Assembly: GCA_003170825.1 (NCBI GenBank)
Contig: PMYL01000049.1
Location: 29,553-93,552, forward strand
Reading direction: 5' to 3'
DNA length: 64,000 nucleotides
DNA from: Acidobacteriaceae bacterium
GTDB taxonomy: Bacteria; Acidobacteriota; Terriglobia; Terriglobales; Acidobacteriaceae
Position numbers and translations under genes: made by a program. The first letter of the stretch is position 1. Every line of letters begins with the position of its first letter. Positions 47,201-56,023 of the stretch are shown piece by piece. The notes beneath the pieces are model-generated. The model did no database searches, was not told the DNA's origin, and was given only the letters and a program-made list of their open reading frames with translations.

Positions 47201-47787
47201 AGCTGCGCGGCGCGGGCAACATGCTGGGCGGCGAGCAGAGCGGGCACATCGAGGCGGTTGGATTTGAGTTATACACATCAATGCTGGAGGCCGCGGTGAA
47301 GGAGATGAAGGGCGAGAGCAGCGAGGAGCGGCCTGCGACGCAGCTCAACCTGGGCATCGCGCTGCGCATCGACGAGAGTTATGTGCCGGAAGAGAATCAG
47401 CGGCTGCGGCTCTACAAGAAGATCGCCGGGGCTACGAGCGAAGCGGCGGTGGCCGAGGTGCGCGCGGAGATGGAAGACCGCTATGGCGCGCCGCCGGACG
47501 CGACGGTGTACCTGCTGGAGGCGGCGATGGTGCGCCTCGAGTGCGAGCGGATGGGCATTGCGCAGGTGGATCGCAAGCGAGCGGAACTGCATATTCGCTT
47601 TATGGAAAATGCGGCCATCGATCCCCAGACCCTGATGCGGCTGGTGGCGCGCAATGCCAAACGCGGCGCGCAGTTCACGCCGCAGGGGCTGTTGAAGTAT
47701 CCTTTGACTGCCACGCGGTCGGACGAAGTTCTGCTTGAAGTGCATGAAGTGCTTGCCAGCCTTGCGCCGGCGCCGGTGATCGCATAG
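44215..47787 (+). CDS. mfd: Transcription-repair coupling factor
   Basis: This 1190-residue protein has all Mfd parts: the UvrB-like N-terminal module ([38 protein letters not shown]), the RNA-polymerase-interacting CarD-like domain ([18 protein letters not shown]), the RecG-like helicase with Walker [24 protein letters not shown] and SATPIPRTL, and the TRCF C-terminal domain. It removes RNA polymerase stalled at lesions and recruits UvrA. ATG 44215 is chosen over an upstream GTG because TTGGAG lies just before it. The length is close to the usual 1150. The next gene starts after 28 bases and may be co-transcribed. Confidence 0.97.
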   Translation: MILPFVREVFAELEHSSGFERVRRHLSLGAGRRRVSGLTQTARSVYIPLFARAARQPVIVVVADNKAAEALEPMLRAGCELTGAVDPAQVVRLPAHDVLPFENLSPHPDVQEQRATALWKLATGAVEILIAPVESAALKLFDRDYYAGLAVTLKRGEEVDVEVLTGHLAGVGYMQMDLVEMPGQFTRRGGILDVYSPEADRPVRIEFFGDEIETIRKFDPETQRSQSGLDEAQLLPLTETPVTERLLAAVHGRLSRQRVELEGAGEDPHENQEMAAELAAAGGVSVFPGWEFFSAVAGADKSLLTLLPKCALFVEEPAMVRNQIDRWWNKVEQRHERSAMGSLIRPEDIYLRPEVLQAALDGHMGLDLDQLGVVDVLDEDTTLGEIELNTRPTLRFHGSIPALTEQLRNLMAAETRIVLAAAHQGDVERLATVLREYQIPYRLGSRNPHPGETMLDEGSYLAGDLRVPAIVRTPVAAGVSFLDSNLILFGANDLSDDADVAARPEPKRSKTAAFVSDFRDLGVGDYVVHVEHGIAQYQGLKEIVQDGLSVEFMILEFAEQTKLYVPLTRLDLIQKYRSTDAGPAPVLNRLGSQQWTKTKARVRKAMQDMAGELLKLYAERTTAQGTAFSKDNEFQREFEDSFDYSETDDQISAIRAIKYDMESTTPMDRLLCGDVGYGKTEVAMRAAFKAVQDGKQVAVLTPTTILSFQHFETFKQRFAQFPINIEMISRFRTAKEQKIIVERVETGRVDILIGTHRLLSKDIKFQDLGLLVVDEEQRFGVRHKERLKQMRKEIDVLAMSATPIPRTLHMSLVGLRDMSVIETPPKDRMAIQTVVAKFDEKIVRSAVEVELERGGQVYFVHNRVESIYEIAARIQELVPAARVAVGHGQMSETELERVMLAFMRHEYDVLVATTIIENGLDIPLANTILINRADRHGLSELYQLRGRVGRSNRRAYAYLLIPPENELTEIARRRLAALKEFSDLGAGFKIAALDLELRGAGNMLGGEQSGHIEAVGFELYTSMLEAAVKEMKGESSEERPATQLNLGIALRIDESYVPEENQRLRLYKKIAGATSEAAVAEVRAEMEDRYGAPPDATVYLLEAAMVRLECERMGIAQVDRKRAELHIRFMENAAIDPQTLMRLVARNAKRGAQFTPQGLLKYPLTATRSDEVLLEVHEVLASLAPAPVIA

Positions 47788-47815
47788 AAAGCCAGTCTCG
47801 ATGAAGAAAGGAAAT

Positions 47816-49576
47816 ATGAAGAAGTTCATTGTGCTGTTTGCGATTGGAGTTTTTATGTCTTCTGCGGTGACTGCACATGCTGCGAAAGAGACCTGGAAGC
47901 AGAAGTTTGAGAGGGTCTCGGATGAGTACTTCGACCAGGTGTACTTTCACTATGCCCCGACGCAGGGGACGCAGGTGGGGTATCACCAGTATGACGCGCA
48001 GTTGGAGGATGAGTCGCGGAAGAACATCGATGCGGAGATTGCCGCGCTCAAGAGCTTTGAAAAGCGCATCGAGGTGATTCATCCCGATGCTGCCGCGGCC
48101 GATTTTGTACCGCGGAGCGACCGCGAGATCGTGCTGTCGAACATTCGCTCGCAACTGCTGACGCTGGAAACGATCCGGCCGTGGGAGAAGAATGCGGATA
48201 ACTATTCGAGTACCTGTGCGAACGGTGTGTTTGTGCTGATGGAGCGCAAGTTTGCTTCGCCGGATGAGCGGCTGCGTTCGCTGATCGCGCGTGAGAAGCA
48301 GATGCCGGCAGTGTTAGCCGAGGCGCGCGTGAACCTCAAGAATCCGCCGCGCGTGTACACCGAGATCGCCATCGAGCAGTTGCCGGGGATTGTGAGCTTT
48401 TTTGAGCACGATGTTCCGCTGGCCTTTGCCGACGCCAAAGACGCGGCTCTGAAGACCGAGTTTGCGCAGACGAACGCGGCTGTCATTGCGGCGCTTAACA
48501 GTTATCTGGGCTGGCTGAAGACGGACCTATTACCGCAGTCCAATGGAGACTTTCGCATCGGAGCGGAGGCCTTCGCGAAGAAGCTCCAGTATGACGAGAT
48601 GGTGGATTTGCCGCTGGATAAGCTGCTGGAGATTGGCTGGGCCGATTTGCGCAAGAACCAGGCGCACTTCAACGAGGTTGCGAAGGAGCTGGAGCCGACG
48701 AAGGACGCGCGTGCGGTGCTTGAGGAGCTGGGAGAGAATCATCCCGCGCCGGATCATTTGCTGGACGCCTTTCGCGCGACGTTCGACGGGCTGGTGAGCT
48801 TCATCCGCGCGCATCATATTGTGACCATTCCGTCGGATGTGCGGCCCATCGTGGAAGAGACGCCGCCGTTCATGCGCGCCACGACCTTTGCCAGCATGGA
48901 TACGCCGGGGCCATTCGAGGCGCACGCCACTGAAGCTTATTTCAATGTGACGCTGCCCGACCCTAAGATGAAGCCCGACGAAGTCGAGGGCTATATGCAT
49001 TCATTTAACGTGGGCACGGTGATTTCGACGGCGGTGCACGAGGCTTATCCGGGGCACTACATTCAATTTCTGTGGCTGCCGCATGCGCCGAGCAAAGTGC
49101 GCAAGCTGCTGGGAGCAAACACAGACGTGGAAGGGTGGGCGCACTACTGCGAGCAGATGATGCTGGACGAAGGATACGGCCAGCCCGGCGCAGGAGCGAA
49201 GGACGAGCGCGAGTCCAAATTTCTTCGACTTGGCCAACTGCAGGATGCGCTGCTGCGCAACGCACGCTTCATAGTAGGCATCCAAATGCACACCGGAAAG
49301 ATGAGCTTCGACGAGGCTGTCGCGTTCTTTCAGAAGGAGGGCTACCAGTCGAAGGAGACGGCGATGGTGGAGACCAAACGCGGCACCGGCGACCCGACGT
49401 ATCTGTACTACACGCTGGGCAAGCTGGAAATCATGAAACTGCGCGAAGACATGATGAAGAAACAGGGCACGGCGTTTTCGCTGGAGGAGTTTCACAATAA
49501 CTTCCTGCGCCAGGGCTTTCCGCCTATCAAGATTGTGCGAAAGGCGCTGCTGGGAGACGATTCGCCGGCTCTCTAG
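47816..49576 (+). CDS. DUF885 family secreted metallopeptidase-like protein
   Basis: This 586-residue protein has a signal peptide (FIVLFAIGVFMSSAVTAHA) and the DUF885 signature VHEAYPGHYIQF, a zinc-binding H-E-x3-G-H motif, followed by EGWAHYCEQMMLDEGYG, which supplies the third ligand region. DUF885 proteins are distantly related to M32/gluzincin peptidases and are exported. ATG 47816 is chosen because AAGGA lies just before it; ATG 47801 has no ribosome-binding site. It follows mfd and precedes galU but shares no clear pathway with them. Peptidase activity is inferred from the motif; the natural substrate is unknown. Confidence 0.88.
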   Translation: MKKFIVLFAIGVFMSSAVTAHAAKETWKQKFERVSDEYFDQVYFHYAPTQGTQVGYHQYDAQLEDESRKNIDAEIAALKSFEKRIEVIHPDAAAADFVPRSDREIVLSNIRSQLLTLETIRPWEKNADNYSSTCANGVFVLMERKFASPDERLRSLIAREKQMPAVLAEARVNLKNPPRVYTEIAIEQLPGIVSFFEHDVPLAFADAKDAALKTEFAQTNAAVIAALNSYLGWLKTDLLPQSNGDFRIGAEAFAKKLQYDEMVDLPLDKLLEIGWADLRKNQAHFNEVAKELEPTKDARAVLEELGENHPAPDHLLDAFRATFDGLVSFIRAHHIVTIPSDVRPIVEETPPFMRATTFASMDTPGPFEAHATEAYFNVTLPDPKMKPDEVEGYMHSFNVGTVISTAVHEAYPGHYIQFLWLPHAPSKVRKLLGANTDVEGWAHYCEQMMLDEGYGQPGAGAKDERESKFLRLGQLQDALLRNARFIVGIQMHTGKMSFDEAVAFFQKEGYQSKETAMVETKRGTGDPTYLYYTLGKLEIMKLREDMMKKQGTAFSLEEFHNNFLRQGFPPIKIVRKALLGDDSPAL

Positions 49577-49595
49577 GGCATGGGAGTGTGATTGG

Positions 49596-49657
49596 TCTCC
49601 CACCTTAGCAGTCCGCCGCGGCGGACTGCGGTGACACGCGGCGAGGGTGGGGCGCCC
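49596..49657. repeat. Composite hairpin repeat with perfect 22-bp palindrome
   Basis: GCAGTCCGCC (49608-49617) and GGCGGACTGC (49620-49629) form a perfect palindrome. Outer CCCACC (49599-49604) and GGGTGGGG (49645-49652) can pair around it. It sits just after the DUF885 gene and before galU and could act as a terminator. The layout resembles dispersed GC-rich hairpins often seen between acidobacterial genes (from memory). Confidence 0.6.
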
Positions 49658-49690
49658 ATCTTGGAGTCTTATTGAGATGAGGAAGACGGA

Positions 49691-50566
49691 ATGAGCAAAC
49701 GGGTACGGAAGGCAGTGTTCCCCGCAGGCGGGTTAGGGACCCGGTTTTTGCCGGCCACCAAGGTGATTCCCAAGGAGATGCTGGCGCTGGTGGACAAGCC
49801 CATCATCCAGTACGGCGTGGAAGAGGCGGTCGCGTCGGGGATCGAGCACATTATCATCATCACCGGGCGCGGCAAGGGCGCGATGGAAGACCACTTCAAC
49901 CATAGCTTCGAGTTGGACGCGACGCTGGAACGGCGGGGCAAGCAAGAGTTACTGGCGGTGTCGCGCGGAGTGTCTTCGCTGGCGCGGATCAGCTATGTTC
50001 GGCAGAAGGAGCCGCTGGGGCTGGGCCACGCCGTGCTGTGCGCCAAGGAACTGGTGGGCGACGAACCGTTTGCCGTCCTGCTGCCGGACGATGTGATTGA
50101 CGCCGAGGTGCCTTGCCTGAAGCAGATGATGGATGTGTTCGGCGAGAAGGGCGGTTCGGTGCTGGCGACGCAAACCGTCGAGGGGCCGGGAATCAGCGCC
50201 TATGGCGTGCTGGCCGGCGAGCAGGACCCCGATAACTGGCGGATATACAACTGCACCGGCATGGTGGAGAAGCCGAAGTTCGAGGATGCGCCCTCGAAGC
50301 AGGCCATCATCGGGCGCTATGTGCTGACGCCGAGGGTGTTCGAACTGCTGGAGCAGACGACTCCCGGCGCGGGCGGCGAGATACAACTCACCGACGGCAT
50401 CAAGGCGCTGCTGAAGGAGGAGAAGGTTTTCGGTTATACCTTTGAGGGCAAGCGGTTCGATGCCGGCGATAAGTTCGGTATGTTGCAGGCGACGGTGGAG
50501 TTTGCGCTCAAGCGGGCCGACCTGGGGCCGAAGTTCCGCGAGTATTTGAAGGGGCTGGCGCTGTAG
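49691..50566 (+). CDS. galU: UTP-glucose-1-phosphate uridylyltransferase
   Basis: This 291-residue enzyme has the GalU nucleotide-binding start KAVFPAGGLGTRFLPATKV, the KEMLALVDKPIIQYGVEEA block, LLPDDVI and GEIQLTDGI. It makes UDP-glucose from UTP and glucose 1-phosphate, feeding glycolipid, exopolysaccharide and trehalose synthesis. The length is normal. The ATG follows GAAGACGGA. It stands alone after the hairpin repeat, and a convergent redoxin gene ends 7 bases after it. The UDP-glucose supply could also serve the GT2 enzyme of the lipid locus, but the genes are far apart. Confidence 0.95.
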   Translation: MSKRVRKAVFPAGGLGTRFLPATKVIPKEMLALVDKPIIQYGVEEAVASGIEHIIIITGRGKGAMEDHFNHSFELDATLERRGKQELLAVSRGVSSLARISYVRQKEPLGLGHAVLCAKELVGDEPFAVLLPDDVIDAEVPCLKQMMDVFGEKGGSVLATQTVEGPGISAYGVLAGEQDPDNWRIYNCTGMVEKPKFEDAPSKQAIIGRYVLTPRVFELLEQTTPGAGGEIQLTDGIKALLKEEKVFGYTFEGKRFDAGDKFGMLQATVEFALKRADLGPKFREYLKGLAL

Positions 50567-50572
50567 GGCGGT

Positions 50573-51130
50573 TCACGCCTTCCATTTGATGTTGCAACCG
50601 ATGGAGGGGCGCTGATCCCGGGGGACCGGCTTGCCTGCGAGGACCTGATCGATGGCGGCGCGCAGGTCCTGGCCGGTGACGGGGATGCCGTTGCCGGGGC
50701 GGCTGGAATCGAACTGCCCGCGATAGACGAGGCGGAGATCGCCGTCGAAGAGAAAGAAATCCGGAGTGCAGGCGGCCTTGTAGGCGTGAGCCACGGCCTG
50801 GGTTTCGTCATATAGATAAGAGAAGACAAAGCCGTAAGTCTCAGCCTGCTGCTTGAGTCCGGCGGGGCTGTCGGCTGGATGGGTGACGGCATCGTTGCTG
50901 CTGATGGCGACGATGCCGACGGGCTGGGAGGCGTAATCCTTGCCAAGCGCGGCCAGGCCTTCATTGGTGTGCTTGACGTAGGGGCAGTGGGCGCAGATGA
51001 ACAGGACCAGCAGCGCCTTCTGGCCGCGGAAATCGTCGCGGTGGACGGTCTTGCCGGTGACAACATCGGTCAGAGCAAAGTCAGGGGCCGTGGCGCCCAG
51101 TTCCAGCATGGTGGATTCGGTAAGTGCCAT
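50573..51130 (-). CDS. Thioredoxin-family (AhpC/TSA-like) redoxin
   Basis: This 185-residue cytoplasmic protein has the redoxin start LGATAPDFALTDVVTGK, the CxxC active site in FICAHCPYV at about residue 45, and DFFLFDGDLRLVYRGQFD with the cis-proline region of the thioredoxin fold. Its subfamily (CAHCPYVKH) is common in proteobacteria and acidobacteria and is usually annotated as thioredoxin family; a reducing or peroxidase role is likely but not proven. No signal peptide is present. The gene is convergent with galU and lies 38 bases downstream of ruvB on the same strand. Confidence 0.88.
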   Translation of the reverse strand: MALTESTMLELGATAPDFALTDVVTGKTVHRDDFRGQKALLVLFICAHCPYVKHTNEGLAALGKDYASQPVGIVAISSNDAVTHPADSPAGLKQQAETYGFVFSYLYDETQAVAHAYKAACTPDFFLFDGDLRLVYRGQFDSSRPGNGIPVTGQDLRAAIDQVLAGKPVPRDQRPSIGCNIKWKA

Positions 51131-51168
51131 TGCAAATCTCCTTTAAAACTCAGTAAGTTTGTCCGATG

Positions 51169-52206
51169 TTAGAAAAGTCCGGTCTGTCGTCCCGGCATGG
51201 CGAGGCCGAAGTGCTCATAGGCCAGGCGCGTGGCTACGCGGCCGCGGGGCGTTCGGTCGAGGAATCCGATCTGGATGAGGAACGGCTCGTAGACTTCTTC
51301 GAGGGCGTCTTGCTCCTCGGCCAGGGTAGCGGCCAGCGTGCCCAGCCCTACTGGTCCGCCGTCGTACTTCTGGATAATGGCGAGCAGGAGGCGGCGGTCG
51401 ATTTCGTCGAAGCCGTGGGCGTCCACTTCGAGCATGGTGAGGGCGGCATTGGCGGTGGGGCGGTCGATGGTGCCCGAGCCACGGACCTGGGCGTAGTCGC
51501 GGACGCGGCGGAGCAGGCGGTTGGCGATGCGCGGGGTGCCGCGGGAGCGGAGGGCGATCTCGGCGGCGCCGTCCTGGTCGATGGGAATCTGCATCACCTC
51601 GGCGGAGCGGGAGACGATGAAGCGCAGCTCCTCTTCCGTATAGAACTCGAGGCGCAGCAGAATGCCGAAGCGCGAGCGGAGCGGTGAACTCAGCAGGCCG
51701 GGCCTGGTGGTGGCGCCGATGAAGGTGAAGGGGCGGATCTCCATGACGTGGGTGCGGGCGGCGGGGCCCTGGCCGATGATGATGTCGAGTTTGTAATCCT
51801 CGAGGGCGGTGTAGAGTTTTTCTTCGAGGACCGGCTGCATGCGGTGAATTTCGTCGAGAAAGAGCACCTGGCGCTCGCGCAGGTTGGTGAGGATGGCGGT
51901 CAGGTCGCCCTGGATCTGGAGGGCGGGGCCGGAGGTTTGCTGGAAGCCGACATCCAACTCATTGGCGATGATGGTGGCCAGGGTGGTTTTGCCCAGGCCG
52001 GGAGGGCCGAAGAGGAGGACGTGATCGAGGGCCTCGCCGCGGGATTTGGCGGCTTCGAGGGCGATGGCGAGCTGTTCTTTGGCTTTCGACTGGCCGATGA
52101 ACTCGCGCAGCCAGCGGGGGCGCAGTTTCAGTTCAAAGCCCTGCTCCTCGTCGGCGCGCGCGGCGCTGACGAGACGTTCGGGGGTATTGTCGCGGGCGAT
52201 GGCCAT
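51169..52206 (-). CDS. ruvB: Holliday junction branch migration DNA helicase RuvB
   Basis: This 345-residue AAA+ protein has [12 protein letters not shown], Walker [12 protein letters not shown], Walker B LFLDEIHR, sensor 1 [18 protein letters not shown] and the winged-helix C terminus ([13 protein letters not shown]). It forms the hexameric motor that moves Holliday junctions with RuvA and RuvC. ruvA and ruvC are not adjacent here, which is usual in many phyla. ATG 52206 agrees with the normal family start. The length is standard. Confidence 0.97.
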   Translation of the reverse strand: MAIARDNTPERLVSAARADEEQGFELKLRPRWLREFIGQSKAKEQLAIALEAAKSRGEALDHVLLFGPPGLGKTTLATIIANELDVGFQQTSGPALQIQGDLTAILTNLRERQVLFLDEIHRMQPVLEEKLYTALEDYKLDIIIGQGPAARTHVMEIRPFTFIGATTRPGLLSSPLRSRFGILLRLEFYTEEELRFIVSRSAEVMQIPIDQDGAAEIALRSRGTPRIANRLLRRVRDYAQVRGSGTIDRPTANAALTMLEVDAHGFDEIDRRLLLAIIQKYDGGPVGLGTLAATLAEEQDALEEVYEPFLIQIGFLDRTPRGRVATRLAYEHFGLAMPGRQTGLF

Positions 52207-52452
52207 GCTGAGGAGAGTTTAACGGCTGTTGGCCGGCAGGGGCAACGTGTGGCTGCCTGGAGTCCGGTGTTCCGTCCAAGGCGTGATCGACCCCCGTGCC
52301 GGTCCGGCCGAGACGGATTTCGGATTGACACGCGAGCCGCCCGGCGATATGCTCATTTAGCATATCTTTCAACCAAACTGCGTAAGAATTGCTGGAGCGA
52401 TGGGTCATGGATCGGCTTGAGCGAGTTGGCTGAAAGCGCGAGGAGACCAACG

Positions 52453-54249
52453 ATGTTCGATCGTTTTCGCCTGGGCACACTGTTGTTCATCTGCCTTGTC
52501 GTGCCGTTTATCGGTTGCGGCAGCTCTACCGAGGCAGATTCGATTCTGGTTTCGCCTGCGACCGTGAGCTTTGGGGGGGTAGGCCTCACTGCGCAGCTTA
52601 CGGCCACGGCGACCATCGGCCATGGAAATCATCCCTCGACCACCCAGGATGTGACAAACCTGGTGACCTGGACCACCGGCTCCGCGAACGTGGCAACAGT
52701 CAGTGCTTCCGGGCTCGTCACCTCGACTGGCCCAGGCAGCATACAGGTCACGGCCAGCATGAATGGGTTCACCGGACTTATTTCCTCCAACTCTACCGTC
52801 ACGGTGACTGTAAGCGGAGGCGGAGGCGGAGGCACAAACACGGATGTGACTTCGCTTACCATCATTCCCGGCGCTCAATCGGTGGCGTCGCCGAATGACA
52901 CCAGCCAATTCATCGCGATTGGAACGACTGCATCGGGAACTACGAAAAACCTGACCAGCCAAGTCGCCTGGAGTTCAAGCAGCATCCAGATTGCCACGGT
53001 TTGTACCGCCGGTTCTCCCGCTCCCTGCACTGCATCTACTGACGGGCTTGCCACGGCTATGGGTCAGGGCAATACGACGATTACTGCCCTCTACACGAAT
53101 GTCGCCGACCAAACCGTGGTGACGGGCACGGCGACCTTCACGGTTGTCGGCGGAGTATCGGAGCAAATCACCGCGCTTTCCATCATTCCGGGCTCGCTTG
53201 CGCTGTCAGCAACGGGTCAACCCGGCCAGTTTATTGCGCTGGGCACTTCTGGAAGCACTGGTCTTAAGGAGAATGTGACAAACTCGCAGCAGCTTGCGTG
53301 GAGTTCCAGCATTCCATCGTATGCCACGATCGCGACTTATCCTGCTGCTAATGCCGGCCAAGCCGCGGGGGTGAGTCCGGGCACAACCAACATCACGGCC
53401 CAATGGACGAACCCCGCCAGCGGCAGCAATCCCAGCAACGTGGTGACAGCTACAGCGTCCGTCTCGGTGACAACTACAGCCGCGGCGGAGCCTCTGCTGT
53501 CGATCACCGTTTTGCCGGCCTCGCTTACAACCGATAATTTGGAGGGTAACGGGCAGTTTCTCGCGTACGGAACCTTCTCGACCGCTCCAACCGTGATGGA
53601 CATCACTAACGGGGTCAATCACAATGGTTTCACTAGCCCAGTCACTTGGATCTCCGCCGCCCCCGATATCTTCCCGGTCAACTCCTATGGGGCTCCGGGA
53701 GCCACCGCCGGACTTGTTACCGCCGAGGGCTCCGGAAATGCTGTCATCTATGTTACAGCGCCGAACCCGGACGGCACTCTCGTTTACAGCCCAGCCGTGA
53801 CGTTCAATTGCCCCTACGTACCACCCACCTACTCCGGCACCCCCCCCGTTATGACCAACGTCGGTACGTGTAATGAGTACACGATAGCGCCAGGACTACT
53901 GGTGACGCTGACCGTCTATAACGCGGGCTTGAACACCACCAACTGGCTGGTCACCGCTCCTTCCGCCACGAATACGCCGGATGTCATCCATTGCGGACCC
54001 GGTTCGGCCTCTGGCGGCTCCGTATGCATGGCGACCTACCCCGTAGGCACCACCGTGACCTTGACCGCAACCCAAAACTCAGCGGATCCAGGGCCACAAG
54101 GGACATTCGGCGGATGGTCCTGGAACTGCGAAAATACGGCGCCCGTCACTGCAGCCGGACCAAATTCCTGCACGGTTTATCTTGGAGCGATCGACCCCAT
54201 CACCACTATTCCTTCCTCCAACGTATCCGTTGGCGCCGTCTTCAACTGA
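52453..54249 (+). CDS. Lipoprotein with several Big_2-type Ig-like domains
   Basis: This 598-residue protein has a lipoprotein signal ending VVPFIGC. It then carries at least four Ig-like domains of the bacterial Big_2 type, each with a V-P-x-x-xS-x-G-QF-A-GT pattern followed by W-SS-x-x-IATV and a G-x-A-G-x-T-x-I-T-A end. A Gly-rich linker (SGGGGGG) separates the first from the second. The C-terminal 130 residues hold several cysteines (FNCPYV, GTCNEY, IHCGPG) and may form a separate beta domain. AGGAG at 52441-52445 supports ATG 52453. The protein is probably displayed on the surface. A rho-independent terminator follows. Confidence 0.8.
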   Translation: MFDRFRLGTLLFICLVVPFIGCGSSTEADSILVSPATVSFGGVGLTAQLTATATIGHGNHPSTTQDVTNLVTWTTGSANVATVSASGLVTSTGPGSIQVTASMNGFTGLISSNSTVTVTVSGGGGGGTNTDVTSLTIIPGAQSVASPNDTSQFIAIGTTASGTTKNLTSQVAWSSSSIQIATVCTAGSPAPCTASTDGLATAMGQGNTTITALYTNVADQTVVTGTATFTVVGGVSEQITALSIIPGSLALSATGQPGQFIALGTSGSTGLKENVTNSQQLAWSSSIPSYATIATYPAANAGQAAGVSPGTTNITAQWTNPASGSNPSNVVTATASVSVTTTAAAEPLLSITVLPASLTTDNLEGNGQFLAYGTFSTAPTVMDITNGVNHNGFTSPVTWISAAPDIFPVNSYGAPGATAGLVTAEGSGNAVIYVTAPNPDGTLVYSPAVTFNCPYVPPTYSGTPPVMTNVGTCNEYTIAPGLLVTLTVYNAGLNTTNWLVTAPSATNTPDVIHCGPGSASGGSVCMATYPVGTTVTLTATQNSADPGPQGTFGGWSWNCENTAPVTAAGPNSCTVYLGAIDPITTIPSSNVSVGAVFN

Positions 54250-54267
54250 TCTCCCAACCATGAGCAC

Positions 54268-54293
54268 GAAAGCCGCTCTTCGGGGCGGCTTTC
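54268..54293 (+). terminator. Intrinsic terminator
   Basis: GAAAGCCGC (54268-54276) pairs with GCGGCTTTC (54285-54293) around an 8-base loop, and the downstream stretch starts with TT. It lies 18 bases after the Ig-like lipoprotein stop. Confidence 0.7.
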
Positions 54294-54422
54294 TTGCGTT
54301 TGCAGGCAAAAGTTCAGGATTGCCGAGGAGTTTCACCCGCCGCTTGCAGACCCGCAGAGAGGTGGAGGCAGAGTGCGGCAAGTGCGGGGACGGGCGTTTA
54401 GACTGGAAACTGTTCATAGAGC

Positions 54423-55718
54423 ATGATGACCCACCGGTTCGGAATCCTTCGCCGCTTCCACTTCAATCTGCCGCAGCGCATTGCGGCGGGGCTGCTGGCG
54501 ATTTTTCTCATCCAGGGGCTGTGGCTCACCGGCCACCAGACGCTTACCGATCGCGATTACCAATATGCGCGGTGCGGGCGCGAGACGTGGGAGCGGCCAT
54601 CGCCGCTGGCCGGCTACTTTACCACCTGCGGCAATATTCACGACGGGATTCTGGCCTACCGGCTGGCGGGGCTGCCGTTGACGCTGAACCTGATGGCGGA
54701 GCGGGGGCTGGACCTGTTCCGCAAGCCCGAGGACCGGGTGGTGCAGGCCGGGGTCCCCACGGACAGGTCTTCGTCCGTGGGGTGGGAGGCCGGGGTCCCC
54801 ACGGACAGGTCGTCGTCCGTGGGGTGGGAAGCCGGGGGTGAGCTGAGCAGTTGGGAGCTGCGCCACCAGCTTACGCACATTCTGCTGCTGCTGCGGCTGC
54901 CATTCCTGCTGGCCGGGTGCCTGCTGGGCGCGGGCCTGTGGTGGGTGACGCGGCGGCTTTACGGCAATCTGGGCGGTTATACGGCGCTGGCGCTCTATTG
55001 CTTTTCTCCCGCGGTGCTGCGGGCCTGCGTGGCGCCCAATGCGGAGGTGCTGGCGGCGCTGGGGGTGTATGGCGGCGTGTACACCTGCATTGGCGTGGCC
55101 CATGCCATGCAGGGGCCCAGGCGCAAATGGCGGCCGCGGATCGTGCTGCTGACGGCGGCCTTTGGGCTGGCGGCGGCCTCGCACATTGCCGCGCTGCCGG
55201 TGGTGACGCTGCTGGGGCTGGCGGCGATGCTGTGGGTGGCCGAGGGACGCCGAGCCCAAGTGCTGCCGGTGGTGTTGGTGGCCGTGGCCGGGGCGCTGGT
55301 GCTGGTATTTGCCTGCTACGGGTTTTCGCCGGATGCTTTCAGTTATGTTTTCCGCTCGGCGGCGGGGTTTCTGTGGGTTTCCATGGACCCGGCGAGACGG
55401 TTCTTTTCCGCGCTGCCGAACGCCGGGATCACGGTGGCAACGGCTGGGGCCCTGGTGCTTTATCTGGGGATCGGGAAGTCGCGGTACTTTGGCAACACGG
55501 CGCCGTTGGTGTGCGCGCTGGTTTTGATGGTTCTCGTCATGACGGGAGTTCTGGGGAGCCCCTGGCTGTGGGCGCTGCCGTTTCTGCTGACGTTTGTGGG
55601 CGGGGTATTCGCCGACGCCTACGAAGGGGCGCGGGGACGGCTCGTGCTGGGCGCCGCCGGAGCCATTGTGCTGCTACAGGCGGTCTTCTGCGTGCTGAGT
55701 CTGCCGGGGTTGCTGTAG
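54423..55718 (+). CDS. Polytopic membrane protein (PMT/GT39-like), carrying repeat insertions
   Basis: This 431-residue protein has about nine hydrophobic helices and the alternation of loops seen in small glycosyltransferase-39/DUF2723-like membrane proteins, but no catalytic Asp-Glu motif is obvious. HQTLTDRDYQYARCG near residue 40 could be the first periplasmic loop. Residues 109-136 are two tandem copies of AGVPTDRSSSVGWE encoded by an inserted palindromic repeat; without them the frame would still be open. The insertion lies in a loop before the LLLLRLPFLLAGCLLGAG helix. It stands alone upstream of gyrA. Function unknown. Confidence 0.65.
   Translation: MMTHRFGILRRFHFNLPQRIAAGLLAIFLIQGLWLTGHQTLTDRDYQYARCGRETWERPSPLAGYFTTCGNIHDGILAYRLAGLPLTLNLMAERGLDLFRKPEDRVVQAGVPTDRSSSVGWEAGVPTDRSSSVGWEAGGELSSWELRHQLTHILLLLRLPFLLAGCLLGAGLWWVTRRLYGNLGGYTALALYCFSPAVLRACVAPNAEVLAALGVYGGVYTCIGVAHAMQGPRRKWRPRIVLLTAAFGLAAASHIAALPVVTLLGLAAMLWVAEGRRAQVLPVVLVAVAGALVLVFACYGFSPDAFSYVFRSAAGFLWVSMDPARRFFSALPNAGITVATAGALVLYLGIGKSRYFGNTAPLVCALVLMVLVMTGVLGSPWLWALPFLLTFVGGVFADAYEGARGRLVLGAAGAIVLLQAVFCVLSLPGLL
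54747..54830 (+). repeat. Two tandem in-frame copies of palindromic repeat family A
   Basis: Two 42-bp units (54747-54788 and 54789-54830) differ at only two positions. Each contains CCCCACGGAC and GTCCGTGGGG arms around an 8-base loop (AGGTCTTC or AGGTCGTC). Each encodes 14 residues in frame with the membrane protein. A diverged inverted copy is at 43540-43578. Confidence 0.85.
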
Positions 55719-56023
55719 AGGCCGGAAATCCGGGTTGAGGCTGAGGCTTTTCTGGCCTGTAGCGGAGGAAAAAGGGGGCAAAAGGAGGGCCGGCAACGGC
55801 GTCAAATTTAAGGCCAAAACCGGGTGCGCGGCCTGAGCTTTCGGGGGCTTCTGAGCAGGTGTCCTAAAGAAGCTATAAAATCAAGCAATATAAGGACTTA
55901 TTTGTCGGCGATGCCCTTGCTGAAACCGCCTTTGCACGCGTAAAATAGAAGCACAGCCCGCGGACCCCGGCCCCGCTTTCACCGGATCCTTTCTGCCGCC
56001 TTCCGGCGGGCCTGAAAAACCCT
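55719..56023 (+). promoter_or_regulatory. gyrA upstream region with candidate promoter (305 bp)
   Basis: No gene is seen. TTGCTG (55917-55922) and TAAAAT (55941-55946), 18 bases apart, form a plausible sigma-70 promoter about 78 bases before the gyrA start. Support is by consensus only. Confidence 0.35.

Noticed and set aside
54747..54830. Treating the 14-residue repeats as a functional protein motif
   Set aside because: The DNA forms perfect hairpins and matches a non-coding copy elsewhere, so the peptide is better explained as a by-product of a DNA element.
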